The notes under the pieces: generated by a model
What the model was told of the DNA's origin: nothing
Seen by the model: the letters and a program-made list of their open reading frames with translations, nothing else
Database searches by the model: none
Translations under genes and position numbers: made by a program
Shown here: piece by piece, positions 26,870 to 36,202 of the stretch
How the letters are laid out: every line of letters starts with the position of its first letter
How positions within the stretch are numbered: the first letter of the stretch is position 1
NCBI GenBank assembly: GCA_016719785.1
Contig: JADJYJ010000011.1
Coordinates: 118,515 to 182,514, forward strand
Source: Candidatus Amarolinea dominans
GTDB lineage: Bacteria; Chloroflexota; Anaerolineae; SSC4; Amarolineaceae
Direction of reading: 5' to 3'
Length of the DNA: 64,000 nucleotides

Positions 26870-28443
26870 AAGCCATCGTTTACCGATTACGTCTTCTTGA
26901 GCCAATGTTGGTGGCTCAAGCCGGCGCCGGTGAAGAAAACAGCGCCGTGGGTTTTGACTACATCCCTGGCAGCACCCTGCGCGGCGCAGTGGCGGCGCGC
27001 TGGGTGGCGGTCCACAAGGGCCTCGACCTGGCGATTAATCCCGCTGGTCGTGCAGGGTTTCTGGATGGCACGGTGTGCTATTTGAATGCCTACCCTGAGT
27101 ATGACGGCAAGCGAACCTTACCGACTCCTACCTCCTGGTTCACCGAAAAAGATCAGGCAAACGATTCATCGGCGATGATCCATGACTTGGCGGTCAGCCC
27201 ATCTCCCGACCTCAAAGAACCGAAGCCGCCCAAAGGCGGCCCGTTTTGCAAGCTGTCGCACTCCGAACCTGAGAATCCTTGGGATGAGATAGAGTACCAC
27301 GCCACTCTGGTCAAGCCAGCGCGTTACGATCAGGTTCATATCGCGTTGATGAACGTGAACCGTCGCGGCGATGATAATTTGGTGTTTCGATATGATGCCC
27401 TAGCGCCTGGGCAGAGCTTCATCGGCGTCATCGTTGCGTCCGAAGACCACGATTTGACCGAGATCAAAGACCTGCTCATAGCAGGCGATCTGTCTTTGGG
27501 CAACGCCCATCTTGCCGGGTATGGACGGGTGGCAGTCGAAGTAATCGAAGACAAAGCGGGCTGGCTTGAATATGAACAAGTCGGCGACCCGGCGTCAGAC
27601 AGTCGCCTGATTGTCACGCTGCTCAGCCCTGCGATCGTGCGCGGCGACGATGGTCAGGTGGGGTGGGATGATGGCAAGGCGTTGGCGCGAAGCCTCGGTC
27701 TGCCAGCAGAAACCAAGGCCACAGCTGCCTTTGGTCATACACAACTGGTGGGAGGATACAACCGCAAGTGGAGCTTGCCGTTACCGCAGACCTGGGCTCT
27801 CACAGAGGGAAGCGTCTTCGTGTTCGACGCTGAGGGTGTCAATCGAGACACGTTCAAGGAAGCGATGGAGAGCGGCGTAGGGGAGCGGCGGACCGAAGGC
27901 TTTGGTCGTATCGCCGTCAATTGGCAGGTCGCACCTCTTGTTCATCAGGATAAGGCGCAGAGTCCCGAAGCAAGTGCGCCGACGCTTTCAACAGAGAGTA
28001 AACGACAAGCACAGGCGATGGCGCAGCGCCGTTTACGCCTGGTGCTCGATCGGGAGCTTGCACGGAAAGTCAACGATGATGTGCAAAGGTTGCGGAAGGC
28101 ACCGGAGAAGGCGCAGATCTCAGCTATCCGGCAAGCCGCCCTGGCAGGGATGGCGCAGAGAACAGATATGACCCCTCTCTTGAATCATCTCGACAACTTG
28201 AAGAGCGCAGGGCGCTCACAACTTGAGAACGCCCGAATGGGCGACGTGACGCTGTTCAAGTGGCTTCACGATCGCGCGCAGACGCTTGACGTCAAGGAGC
28301 AGTTGTTGGGGGCAACGGCGCTCCCCACTGTGGCCGGGCAAACAGCAGCCCTGGATCAAAACCTGCGCGTCGAGTATACCGCGCGGCTGATCGACGGCGT
28401 CATGCAGGCAGCGGCAAGAATGAAAACGGAGGCCAAACGATGA
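26866..28443 (+). CDS. csx10: Csx10-like Cas5-type RAMP protein
   Basis: A 525-residue protein. AIVYRLRLLEPMLVAQAGAG and FDYIPGSTLRGAVAARW give an N-terminal RAMP domain; SLGNAHLAGYGRVAVEVIED is its Gly-rich loop. A second RAMP-like half follows, ending in GVGERRTEGFGRIAVNWQ. A helical tail of about 170 residues follows. This fits Csx10, the double-RAMP Cas5 subunit that caps the crRNA 5' end in type III-D. Overlaps by ATGA on both sides. Confidence 0.8.
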   Translation: MKAIVYRLRLLEPMLVAQAGAGEENSAVGFDYIPGSTLRGAVAARWVAVHKGLDLAINPAGRAGFLDGTVCYLNAYPEYDGKRTLPTPTSWFTEKDQANDSSAMIHDLAVSPSPDLKEPKPPKGGPFCKLSHSEPENPWDEIEYHATLVKPARYDQVHIALMNVNRRGDDNLVFRYDALAPGQSFIGVIVASEDHDLTEIKDLLIAGDLSLGNAHLAGYGRVAVEVIEDKAGWLEYEQVGDPASDSRLIVTLLSPAIVRGDDGQVGWDDGKALARSLGLPAETKATAAFGHTQLVGGYNRKWSLPLPQTWALTEGSVFVFDAEGVNRDTFKEAMESGVGERRTEGFGRIAVNWQVAPLVHQDKAQSPEASAPTLSTESKRQAQAMAQRRLRLVLDRELARKVNDDVQRLRKAPEKAQISAIRQAALAGMAQRTDMTPLLNHLDNLKSAGRSQLENARMGDVTLFKWLHDRAQTLDVKEQLLGATALPTVAGQTAALDQNLRVEYTARLIDGVMQAAARMKTEAKR

Positions 28444-29889
28444 GCGGACGCACTGCACGCAATATTACCGGACGAATCGTCATTGTCGGCCGGCTGGTGC
28501 TGGAAACCCCAGCGCACTTCGGCAACGGCGACGTGGTGGGCGTCACCGATATGCCGCTGTTGCGCGACCCGCGCGACGGGGTGACGCCGTTGCTGACCGG
28601 CGCTTCCATCGCCGGCGCGCTGCGCAGCCACTTGCGCGAGATCGAACGCGGCTATGGCGAAGAGGCGCAAGAAAAAGACTTGGCTGAACAACTCTTTGGC
28701 CGGCTCGACAAGAAATCCACGCTGCAAAGTTGGCTGTTGGTAGATGACGCGCTGGGCGTCTCGACCGGTTTCGAGTTGCGTGATGGTGTAGCCATTGACA
28801 CAGCCACCAGGACGGCCGAGGACAAGAAGAAGTTCGACATCGAGCTGCTGGCGGCCGGCACGGCTTTCGATATCCGCCTCGAATTCCTGGAAACGAAAGA
28901 CAACCGAGACTTGCTGCCCGGCCTGGCAACCACACTGGATGGACTTACACGCGGCCAGATTGGGCTAGGGCAGCGCAAACGTCGCGGCTACGGGCGCTGC
29001 CGGATAACAGAATGGCGGGTTCGTCGTTATAACTTGACCAAACCGGAAGGCTTGCTGACCTGGTTGGATGATGATGGAAAAGCCGAGAAGCGAGGTGATG
29101 ACATCTTCGCTTTGTTAGATGTCAGCCAAGGCCCGTCCGACAAACGCAACTGGTTTCGGATCGAAGCCACATTCGGTCTACCAAACTCACTGCTCATCCG
29201 CTCCAGCAGCGGGGAGCCGGGCAGCCCCGATATGCTGCATCTGAAATCGCGGCGTCGGGGTGAGCTGCATCCCATTGTTCCGGGCACCAGCCTGGCAGGC
29301 GCTGTACGTAGCCGGGCATTTCGCATCGCCAAGACGGTGCTGGGGCAGGACGAGGCGCAAAAGCTGATCGACAGCATGTTTGGCCACATGGACGAAGAAG
29401 GCGCCTCGCCGCACACCAAGCTCAGCGCTGCAGATCGCCCTAAACCAGTCGGCAGTCGCGTCGTCACCGAGGAGAGCCTTGTGAGTGGCAGTCGTGACAT
29501 GGTGGAAAGCCGGGTCAAGATCGATCGCTTCACCGGCGGTGCGTTCCCGACGGCGTTGTTCAGTGAACAACCTGTCTTCGGCGGAGCGGAGGCCGAAGTG
29601 AAGTTGACCCTAACGCTGCGCAACCCAAAGGAGACCGAGATGGGCTTGCTGTTGCTGGTATTGAAGGACCTCTGGACCGGCGATTTGCCGCTGGGCGGAG
29701 AAAGCAGCGTTGGTTCGGGGCCGGCTGGCGGGTCGAAACGCCAGAGTAGTCAACCGCACAGCAGATCAGGAGACCACATGGGAATTGGGCGTCGACAAAG
29801 ATGGCGGTCTGACCTTTGGCGGGAACGGCCTTCGCTCGACGCTCGAAGATTTCGTGGCCGCATTGTGGCAACTCAGGAGGGAAGCATGA
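28440..29889 (+). CDS. Double Cas7 RAMP protein (two fused Csm3-like domains), one-base frameshift at about 29713
   Basis: Two Cas7 domains in one chain of about 482 residues. Domain 1 has FGNGDVVGVTDMPLLRDP (D37) and LTGASIAGALRSHLRE, ending in the RKRRGYGR loop. Domain 2 has SGEPGSPDMLHLKSRRRGEL (D264) and VPGTSLAGAVRSRAF. Both keep an Asp where Csm3 cuts RNA. The final GGESSVGRGRLAG loop needs removal of one T at about 29713; the restored frame ends at TGA 29887-29889 and overlaps the next ATG. Without the correction the frame fuses to the Csx19-like protein, which is very likely an artefact. Confidence 0.78.
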
Positions 29890-30467
29890 ACAAGCAATAC
29901 TGGCAGCCGATCGCACAAGAAAAACTGGCGGACTTCCAGGGTGCGCCACGGGATTGGCTGACCGAGAAGATGACAGAAAAGATGCCCTGGTTGCTCGTCC
30001 ACGCCGATGATGGCGTGATTTGGGGCCGACGAGAGCAGAATCAGACGATTGTACTATCCAGTGATCTTGACGACATGAAAAGCCAATATCCTGTTATTGC
30101 AGTCGAATTACGTGCCCAAACAGTGCAGCAGGCTCGCATCTTTGGGCCGGAGGGCGAACTACTGTTGTGGCGGGAAGGGATGACGTTTCGAGGTCGTAGC
30201 ATCATGGACGGCGAGGCAGTACCCGATTCCGCATGGCACGAGCAGCAGATTCTGTGGGGGACGACGAGCAGACAAGAGCAGGGCTTTACTTTGCTTCAGG
30301 AGGGCCAACAGGGGCTGCTGCATGCTGTCCCACTCGACGTGCCAGCACGTCGCCGCGCCGCTCTGACGGTGCGTCATTATATCGTGTCTGATGAACAGGG
30401 CCGGGCTGCTATCGTATTGAGCCGTCTGTTCGATCTTGGACTTCTCAAATCCCAGAAAGGAGGCTGA
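29886..30467 (+). CDS. csx19: Csx19-like protein (TIGR03984 type)
   Basis: A 193-residue protein starting at ATG 29886 within an ATGA overlap. Features that fit the Csx19 family of type III-D loci: HADDGVIWGRREQ, ARIFGPEGELLLWREGM, EQQILWGTTSRQEQGFTLLQ and VPARRRAALTVRHYIVSDEQ. The function is unknown; in other type III-D operons it sits between Cas7 genes, as here. It could serve as the missing small subunit or an assembly factor (inference). Confidence 0.65.
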   Translation: MNKQYWQPIAQEKLADFQGAPRDWLTEKMTEKMPWLLVHADDGVIWGRREQNQTIVLSSDLDDMKSQYPVIAVELRAQTVQQARIFGPEGELLLWREGMTFRGRSIMDGEAVPDSAWHEQQILWGTTSRQEQGFTLLQEGQQGLLHAVPLDVPARRRAALTVRHYIVSDEQGRAAIVLSRLFDLGLLKSQKGG

Positions 30468-30469
30468 TC

Positions 30470-32822
30470 ATGGCACTACAGCACACCGATCCCAGTCAAC
30501 CGCGCCGCGATCGCGCAGGACACACCTTCTCGGCTCACGCGCCGTATAACTTCATACCGTTGCCGGAACACATGGCGCCAGCAGCCAGCCTGCCCAACCA
30601 TGACAGCTACGACCAGGAATTGCTGACCGGGCGTATCGAATGCGAGATGGAAACCTGCTCACCACTCTACGTGCGCGGCATGTTGACACCCTCTGATTAT
30701 CGAGAGTTTGGTGAGAAGGGGCCGGATCAACTCACACCAACCGAGAAAAAACGACGCGCCCCCTTCTTTGCGACCGAAGAAGCCCTTGTGGAGGGCCATC
30801 GTCGTCCCGCCATCCCCGGCAGCAGCCTGCGCGGGATGACGCGAAGCCTGGTGGAGATCATTGGCTTCGGGCGCATGCGCTGGGTAGGCAAGGAGCCGAC
30901 TTTCACCTTCCGCGCCGTGGCGCTCTAATACCGATCCCTTGCGCGAACCATATCGCCAGGTGATTGGATCCTTAAGTCGCAATGTGCGCGCTGGATACCT
31001 GGTAAAGCGCGGCGAGGAGTGGTTCGTGCAACCTGCCCTCACCCCCCGAGACATGGGATGGTCAAGCGAAGATGCGTTCCTGAAAGTCAAGGATCTCAAC
31101 ATCAGCAGCAGCGACTTGCCTAAATATGTTCGTCTCGATGATCCCAAGTACCGGCCACAGATTCATGCAGTCAAATTCGATGTCGAGGTTCGGCGCGGCC
31201 CACGTGGAAGTTATCTGGCTGTCACTCGGCTGGCGGCGTCTCAAGGCTACACAGGATGGCTGGTGTGTTCAGGCAACATGAAAGAAGCTTCTCAAGATCG
31301 GCCTGACCAGCGATCGCCGCGCAAGAGCCAGACGCTGGTTCTATCAGAGAATACAAGGGCAAAAGCGATTCGCGTAAAGCCTCAGGCGGTGAAGGACTAT
31401 CTTGCAGGGCTTACTCCGTACCAGCAAGAAGAATTAACTGCCTGGAGCGAAGGCAAAGACAGCCCTCACGGATGTCTCTATCACGGTAAGCCGGTCTTTT
31501 ATGTGACCGAAGACAACGAAGTAGCCTACTTTGGTCATTCACCCAACTTCCGCATCCCTGCGCGGCTATTTGGTTCGAACCGCGCAGCGACGCCGACAGA
31601 TTTCGTGCCCGATGCTTTGCGCAATGATCCACGGCCAGATCTGGCTGATGCTATCTTTGGCTGGGTGGAAAGTAATGATTCTCCTGCGGGCCAACGCGCG
31701 GGTCGGGTCTTCTTTGAGGATGCGCGTTATGTCGATGCGAAGGATGGCGTCTGGCTGCATCCAGAGCCGATCATCCCGCACACCCTTTCCGGGCCAAAGG
31801 TAACCACCTTCCAACACTACCTGGTGCAGGATCATCGTACAGGGCACCATCCCGACAAAAAGGAAACGCTCGCCCATTATGGCTCTCCGCCCAACAGCAC
31901 CCAGGTACGTGGGCACAAACAGTACTGGCATCGCGGCGCATCCCCAGACATTGAAGCCAGCGCCAAGGAACGTGAGCATGAGAAGCAGCTTACGCGGATC
32001 ATTCCAGTGAAAGCTGGTGTGCGGTTCAAGTTCAGCGTGTGTTTCGAGAACCTGCGGCTAGAGGAATTAGGCGCGCTATGGTGGGCATTGGCCTTGCCAG
32101 GTGAGTCGGGTAAGGATTACCGTCACAAATTGGGCATGGGTAAACCCCTGGGAATGGGAGCAGTCAAGATCACACCTCGACTCATCTTGAGCGATCGCTG
32201 TAACCAGGCTGATCGTTACGGCCGGTTGTTCGATGATAGCGGCTGGCATCTGGCCGAACGACCAGCCGAAGCTGCGCAATACACCAAGCTGTTTGAGAGG
32301 TATGTTTTGGACGCCGTGGAGCTACGCGGGGCGACTCGTCTGGCTGATGTGGAACGCATCCGCATGTTGCTAACCATGCTGGAGTGGCGCGAGGGCACAG
32401 AGCAATGGCTGAAGACCACCAGCTATATGGAGGTCGAGACTGAAAATGACAAGCTGAACGAGTACAAAGAACGTCCGGTCCTGGCCGATCCATTGGCGGT
32501 GGTCGCGGGCAACGACGCCCCGTTACGGAGCGAGGAACGCCCGGTCAGGAACGAGCCCGCGCCTCGCCCGAAGCCGGCCCAAGTCACCCGCAGCCTACCT
32601 GCGCAGCAGGGCGATGCTCGCCGAACTGGTGCAGTCACGCGTTGGCTGGATGACCGGGCCTACGGCTTCATCAAGCCTGATGGCAGCCAGGAGCGGGATG
32701 TCTTCATGCACATCTCGGCTGTGGAGGGAAATCGAGCCTTGCAGGTCGGGCAGCGCGTTAGTTTCGAGATCGTACAAGGGCCTAAGGGCATGCAGGCGCA
32801 GAAAGTCCGTCCGATACCATAG
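30470..32822 (+). CDS. TIGR03986-type RAMP protein fused to a cold-shock domain, one-base frameshift at about 30925
   Basis: The frame from 30470 has HAPYNFIPLPEHM, CSPLYVRGM and IPGSSLRGMTRSLVEIIGFG, the start of the TIGR03986 RAMP family. It hits TAA right after FRAVAL, and the next frame continues with TDPLREPYRQV and the rest of the family; removing one T at about 30925 joins them to 783 residues. The last 70 residues (32610-32819) are a complete cold-shock domain: TGAVTRWLDDRAYGFIKPDG with RNP1-like YGFIKPD, and DVFMHISAVEG as RNP2. This adds a single-strand nucleic-acid binding module to a CRISPR complex subunit. Last gene of the tight operon. Confidence 0.82.
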
Positions 32823-32884
32823 CAAAGGGCAAGTCAGGGAGGTCAACGTCCTGCGCTGGCTTCCCTGACTTGTAGGAGAATCAC

Positions 32885-34456
32885 ATGACCGTCGAAGCAA
32901 TCCGTCTCCAAAATTTCATGGCCTTCGCGAACACCGGTTGGATCGACCTGCGGCCGATCACGCTGCTGTTTGGGCGCAATTCGTCTGGCAAAAGTGCGCT
33001 CATCCGCGCTTTACTGCTGCTCAGGCAGAGCCTTGGCCCTGGCGAGAAGGGAACGCCATTTCTGTTCGAAGACCTGTACGGCGTCGATCTGGGTGGGTTC
33101 AAGGAAGCAGTGCACAACGGGCAAACCGAGAAGCATATCTGGTTTCATTTCCGCTGCTCCAGTTCCGAAATTCAGGACATGCTTGCCAAACCTGGATTCG
33201 CAGGCGTGGGGGCAAACCAAACAGCAGCGATCGAGGTTGCATTGGGGTATGCAGCATATCGCGAAACACGCGAGAAGATTGACCCCACTCGTATCGAGCT
33301 GGCTGACCTGCAACTCCGCTTGACGGTTGCTGATCAAGATGAACAGCAGTTGCTCTTTCAAGCAGGCTTGCTTGAGCCAGAAGATGCCGCTCTCTTCGAC
33401 GGCGAACGTTGGTACGTCGAGGGTCTTCTCGCCCACCGTGGGGAACCTGGCGCTTGGAAGGGTTTTGGCTGCGAACTCGGTTGGGGGTTTCTCGACCTGA
33501 AGTTCATCCAGCCTCAAACCGATGATCGAGGCAACTATAACTTCCTGAGCGAACTGTTCCGCATGCTCAAAGGCGAGATTGCTGGTTTTCTGGACGGGAT
33601 CGTTCATTTGGGGCCAATTCGTCCTGAACCGCAACGCCGCTATTCTTTCGACCGCGCGACTGCCTTCGAGTGGAGATCACGCGACTGGACGGCGTTTCTT
33701 GACTTCATTGGCGGCAAGCTGCGGCAGGAGCAAATCGACGAAATCGGTTTTTGGCTCGAGCGACTGCAGTTAGCAAAGCGCCCTGATTCGCATCTGGCCT
33801 CGGAAATCGGGGCGCTGGTTGCGGAATTCGAGGTCGGCGTGATTGAGAATGATCAATCGCCGCCTCGTCCCTTGAGCGCGATGGGGTTCGGCACTTCGCA
33901 GGTGCTGCCTGTGATTGTGCAGTGTGTGACTGCGAAGCCCGGTTCTCTAGTGATTGTTGAGCAACCGGAGTTGCATCTGCATCCATCTGCTCAAGCCAGA
34001 CTCGGAGATATGTTTATCAACTCGATTCTTGGCGAAGCACTTCCTATGTGGCGCCAGGAGGTCGAGAAAGCGTTGCGGGAGCACCGCCAGCCTCCCGAAA
34101 TTCCTAGAGCGACCAATAAACTGCCTCCACCAGGGCCACGTCTGCTAATCGAAACCCATAGTGAACACCTCTTGTTGCGCTTTCGCCGGCGAATCGCCGA
34201 GACTTTCGCCTATGAGCTCAAACGCATTAAGGCAAATGAGCATCCTCAGACGGGACAAGAGTTGCTTGACTGGCCACTGAACACAGATGATCTATGTTTT
34301 CATTTCATCTATCGGGACAGTATTGACAGCAAGGTCGTTCAGATCGGCATCAACGAACAGGGAGAACTTGATTCAAGCAAAGCACCATCTCTTTTCGATG
34401 ACTTCTTTGCCGATGACTTGATCGAGCTAGCTGCTTTGGTGAGTGCATTACCATAG
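32885..34456 (+). CDS. AAA15/DUF3696-type ATPase
   Basis: A 523-residue protein. TLLFGRNSSGKSALIRALLL holds Walker A at residues 30-37. FGTSQVLPVIVQC is the ABC-like signature region, SLVIVEQPELHLHPSAQARL is Walker B with the catalytic Glu, and LLIETHSEHLLLRFRRRIAE the H-motif. The C-terminal part matches DUF3696. Such SMC/OLD-type ATPases act as phage sensors paired with a nuclease (as in Septu, Gabija and PARIS). It begins 60 bp after the CRISPR effector operon on the same strand and is followed at once by two small genes. Confidence 0.8.
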   Translation: MTVEAIRLQNFMAFANTGWIDLRPITLLFGRNSSGKSALIRALLLLRQSLGPGEKGTPFLFEDLYGVDLGGFKEAVHNGQTEKHIWFHFRCSSSEIQDMLAKPGFAGVGANQTAAIEVALGYAAYRETREKIDPTRIELADLQLRLTVADQDEQQLLFQAGLLEPEDAALFDGERWYVEGLLAHRGEPGAWKGFGCELGWGFLDLKFIQPQTDDRGNYNFLSELFRMLKGEIAGFLDGIVHLGPIRPEPQRRYSFDRATAFEWRSRDWTAFLDFIGGKLRQEQIDEIGFWLERLQLAKRPDSHLASEIGALVAEFEVGVIENDQSPPRPLSAMGFGTSQVLPVIVQCVTAKPGSLVIVEQPELHLHPSAQARLGDMFINSILGEALPMWRQEVEKALREHRQPPEIPRATNKLPPPGPRLLIETHSEHLLLRFRRRIAETFAYELKRIKANEHPQTGQELLDWPLNTDDLCFHFIYRDSIDSKVVQIGINEQGELDSSKAPSLFDDFFADDLIELAALVSALP

Positions 34457-34918
34457 GTGGAAGCCATGCAGTTACTTATTGATCCTGAGGCTTTTAAGGT
34501 TGCCAGCACAAACGAGGCTTGTACTCGAACTTTGGCGGGACTCGATCAGAACAAAGACAGGTATCGCTTTGTTATGACTCGTCTACTAAAAAAGGCTTAC
34601 GGTGAGTTCGTCAGCAGCCCTGGATCGCTAAAAAGTAATGGTGAGCAAGTCGCTCGTGCAGTGGCGCGCCACCTTGTTAGTGGTACTAGGTTTAAGGCAT
34701 TGCCGATAGACTCAGACATCGAAGATTCGTTACCTCGACATATTCAGGAAGTGATTGTCGAATGCAAACTTGATGATATTGACCGACATCTAATACAAGT
34801 TGCCCTAAGACAGTGTAATAACAGAATCCCTTCCGATATTGGATCTAGTATCGTACTTTTGCTAGCTTGTTCATTCCAGATCTACAGAACAGTGCTTACA
34901 ACAGTTGTCAATTCGTAA
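34457..34918 (+). CDS. Small protein between ATPase and nuclease, possibly PIN-like
   Basis: A 153-residue protein (GTG 34457 follows the ATPase stop directly; ATG 34466 is an alternative start). It begins MQLLIDPEAFKVASTNEACT and has LDDIDRHLIQVALRQCNNRI near residue 115. An Asp at the first strand and a DDxD cluster before a helix is reminiscent of a PIN fold, but other conserved acidic residues are not obvious. I do not recognise the family. It overlaps the next gene by 14 bp. Confidence 0.55.
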   Translation: MEAMQLLIDPEAFKVASTNEACTRTLAGLDQNKDRYRFVMTRLLKKAYGEFVSSPGSLKSNGEQVARAVARHLVSGTRFKALPIDSDIEDSLPRHIQEVIVECKLDDIDRHLIQVALRQCNNRIPSDIGSSIVLLLACSFQIYRTVLTTVVNS

Positions 34919-35495
34919 TGAATTATGCCAGGCGCTAAGTGGCCTTGTAATACATTGCGCAGAGAGTAATAGTCCCATCAATCAACACTATGTAGATCCA
35001 TATGCTCTAATCAATCGGAAGCAACACGATATACTTTTTGAAAAGGAATGTACATTGTGGTTGACTCGACGCTTTGATGTCGGTGGCGCCAGCGGTCATA
35101 ACATGTGGGGAAATGAAGTCGATGGAGTTTGTCTCAAATATAACTCTGGTAAGCTAAGTCATGTCTATCTTGGTGAATGCAAGTTGATCCATACCGGCTC
35201 GGATAGCACAGCGACACAGCGCAAGGCGCTCGTTCAGTTGAAGCGCAGAATTGAGGCGGCTGTTGAAAATAGTCGCGCCTCAAACGAGAGAGTTGACTCA
35301 GATCACGCTCAAGTGGAAGGCTTCATATTCAGTAACCTACAGGGGGACTACGATCAAGACATTCGCCAGAACGCCCGTGAAATCGAACAGCAGACAGGCG
35401 CAAATATTCGGTTCATTCGGGTAATGATGCCCGGCAGATGGCAAGATAAACCGGGGTGGAGCCTGGGCGATGATCGCTTTTGCGAGTTATCGTAA
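34905..35495 (+). CDS. PD-(D/E)xK nuclease of the ATPase cassette
   Basis: A 196-residue protein with probable TTG start inside the previous gene. KECTLWLTRRFDVGGASGHN is followed by NEVDGVCLK (E71, D73) and LGECKLI (E91-x-K93), the D-x(17)-E-x-K spacing of a restriction-like nuclease, and by a helix with QRKALVQLKRRIEAAVEN. The C-terminal strand FIRVMMPGRW completes the fold. Read with the ATPase before it, this looks like a sensor-nuclease defence pair with a third component. The lower GC content (about 48 percent) than the flanks suggests recent transfer. Confidence 0.65.
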   Translation: MSIRNELCQALSGLVIHCAESNSPINQHYVDPYALINRKQHDILFEKECTLWLTRRFDVGGASGHNMWGNEVDGVCLKYNSGKLSHVYLGECKLIHTGSDSTATQRKALVQLKRRIEAAVENSRASNERVDSDHAQVEGFIFSNLQGDYDQDIRQNAREIEQQTGANIRFIRVMMPGRWQDKPGWSLGDDRFCELS

Positions 35496-35572
35496 TTCTT
35501 GTGATTTGCCATCTGGCTCTGGCGGTGTGTGCTATTCTTCACTCTGCCCAAGATTGCATTTCGAACATCAGG

Positions 35573-35661
35573 CCAGATGTGGAACAAAATGAGGTTTTGG
35601 AAATTGTAGACAATTTCCATGCGTTCGATTTCGACAACCAGATCTTCCTGACCACGCGCCC
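35573..35661 (+). pseudogene. Remnant of a DUF6155-like gene
   Basis: The stretch coding VDNFHAFDFDNQIFLTTRP corresponds to HDLYALNADNRLFLTTRL in the complete DUF6155-like gene at 36203. It then breaks off a few bases before the promoter of the first antitoxin. It shows that the unit DUF6155-promoter-antitoxin is duplicated. Confidence 0.5.
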
Positions 35662-35678
35662 GGTCCGCCCCTTGCATC

Positions 35679-35728
35679 TTGACACCCCAGTCCGCGGTGA
35701 CTATACTGACCTAAGTTATCTAACAGAT
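35679..35728 (+). promoter_or_regulatory. Promoter of antitoxin copy 1, degraded operator
   Basis: TTGACA at 35679-35684, a 17-bp spacer and TATACT at 35702-35707. The following CTAAGTTATCTAACAGATAA is a worn version of the palindromic operator of copy 2 at 36857. Confidence 0.75.
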
Positions 35729-35752
35729 AAGATTCTCCCTGGGAGAGGTTCT

Positions 35753-36184
35753 GTGACCATCGTACTCAATTCCAGTCACGTGCAGCAGAATTTCGGCGCG
35801 ACGATGGGCCGCGCCACCCTCGGTGATGATGTGGTGATCGAACGCTACGGAATGCCGCGCGTGGCGATAATCGCCTACCAGTGCTACCAGCGCCTGCTGG
35901 AGGCGGAGCGCCGGCGCTGGCCTGAGCCAGCAGCCCCGGTCGCAGAGTCCACTCCGGCCCAGGCCGATCGGGCGACATACCGGTACATTACTTGCGTGCC
36001 CGGGATTTGGGGCGGACGACCGATCATTCAAGGCACTCGCACACCGGTCAAGGCGATCATTGGCTATCACAAGCTGGGACTCAGCGCGGATGACATCCTG
36101 ACCGGCCTGCCGAACCTGACGTTGGACCGTCCAGGTGAGGAGTCGAGAGGCCTGCCATTGCTGACAAAAATCAGGAAGCCGTAA
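35753..36184 (+). CDS. Phd/YefM-DUF433 fused antitoxin, C-terminally truncated copy
   Basis: From GTG 35753 the protein has 143 residues. MTIVLNSSHVQQNFGATMGR is a Phd/YefM N-terminus (DNA binding); the second half ITCVPGIWGGRPIIQGTRTP then VKAIIGYHKLGLSADDILTG is a DUF433 domain. After GLPNLT it diverges from copy 2 (frameshift or replacement) and loses about 40 residues. No toxin follows, so it is an orphan and possibly decaying. Confidence 0.7.
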   Translation: MTIVLNSSHVQQNFGATMGRATLGDDVVIERYGMPRVAIIAYQCYQRLLEAERRRWPEPAAPVAESTPAQADRATYRYITCVPGIWGGRPIIQGTRTPVKAIIGYHKLGLSADDILTGLPNLTLDRPGEESRGLPLLTKIRKP

Positions 36185-36202
36185 ACCACAGCGGGGAATT
36201 CG

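Noticed and set aside
28440..30467. A natural fusion of the double Cas7 with the Csx19-like protein
   Set aside because: The fused frame passes through about 55 residues of non-family sequence, while a one-base correction restores the GRGRL loop and an ATGA overlap.
30900..30945. Programmed frameshift in the TIGR03986 gene
   Set aside because: No slippery heptamer or downstream structure is evident; an extra T is simpler.
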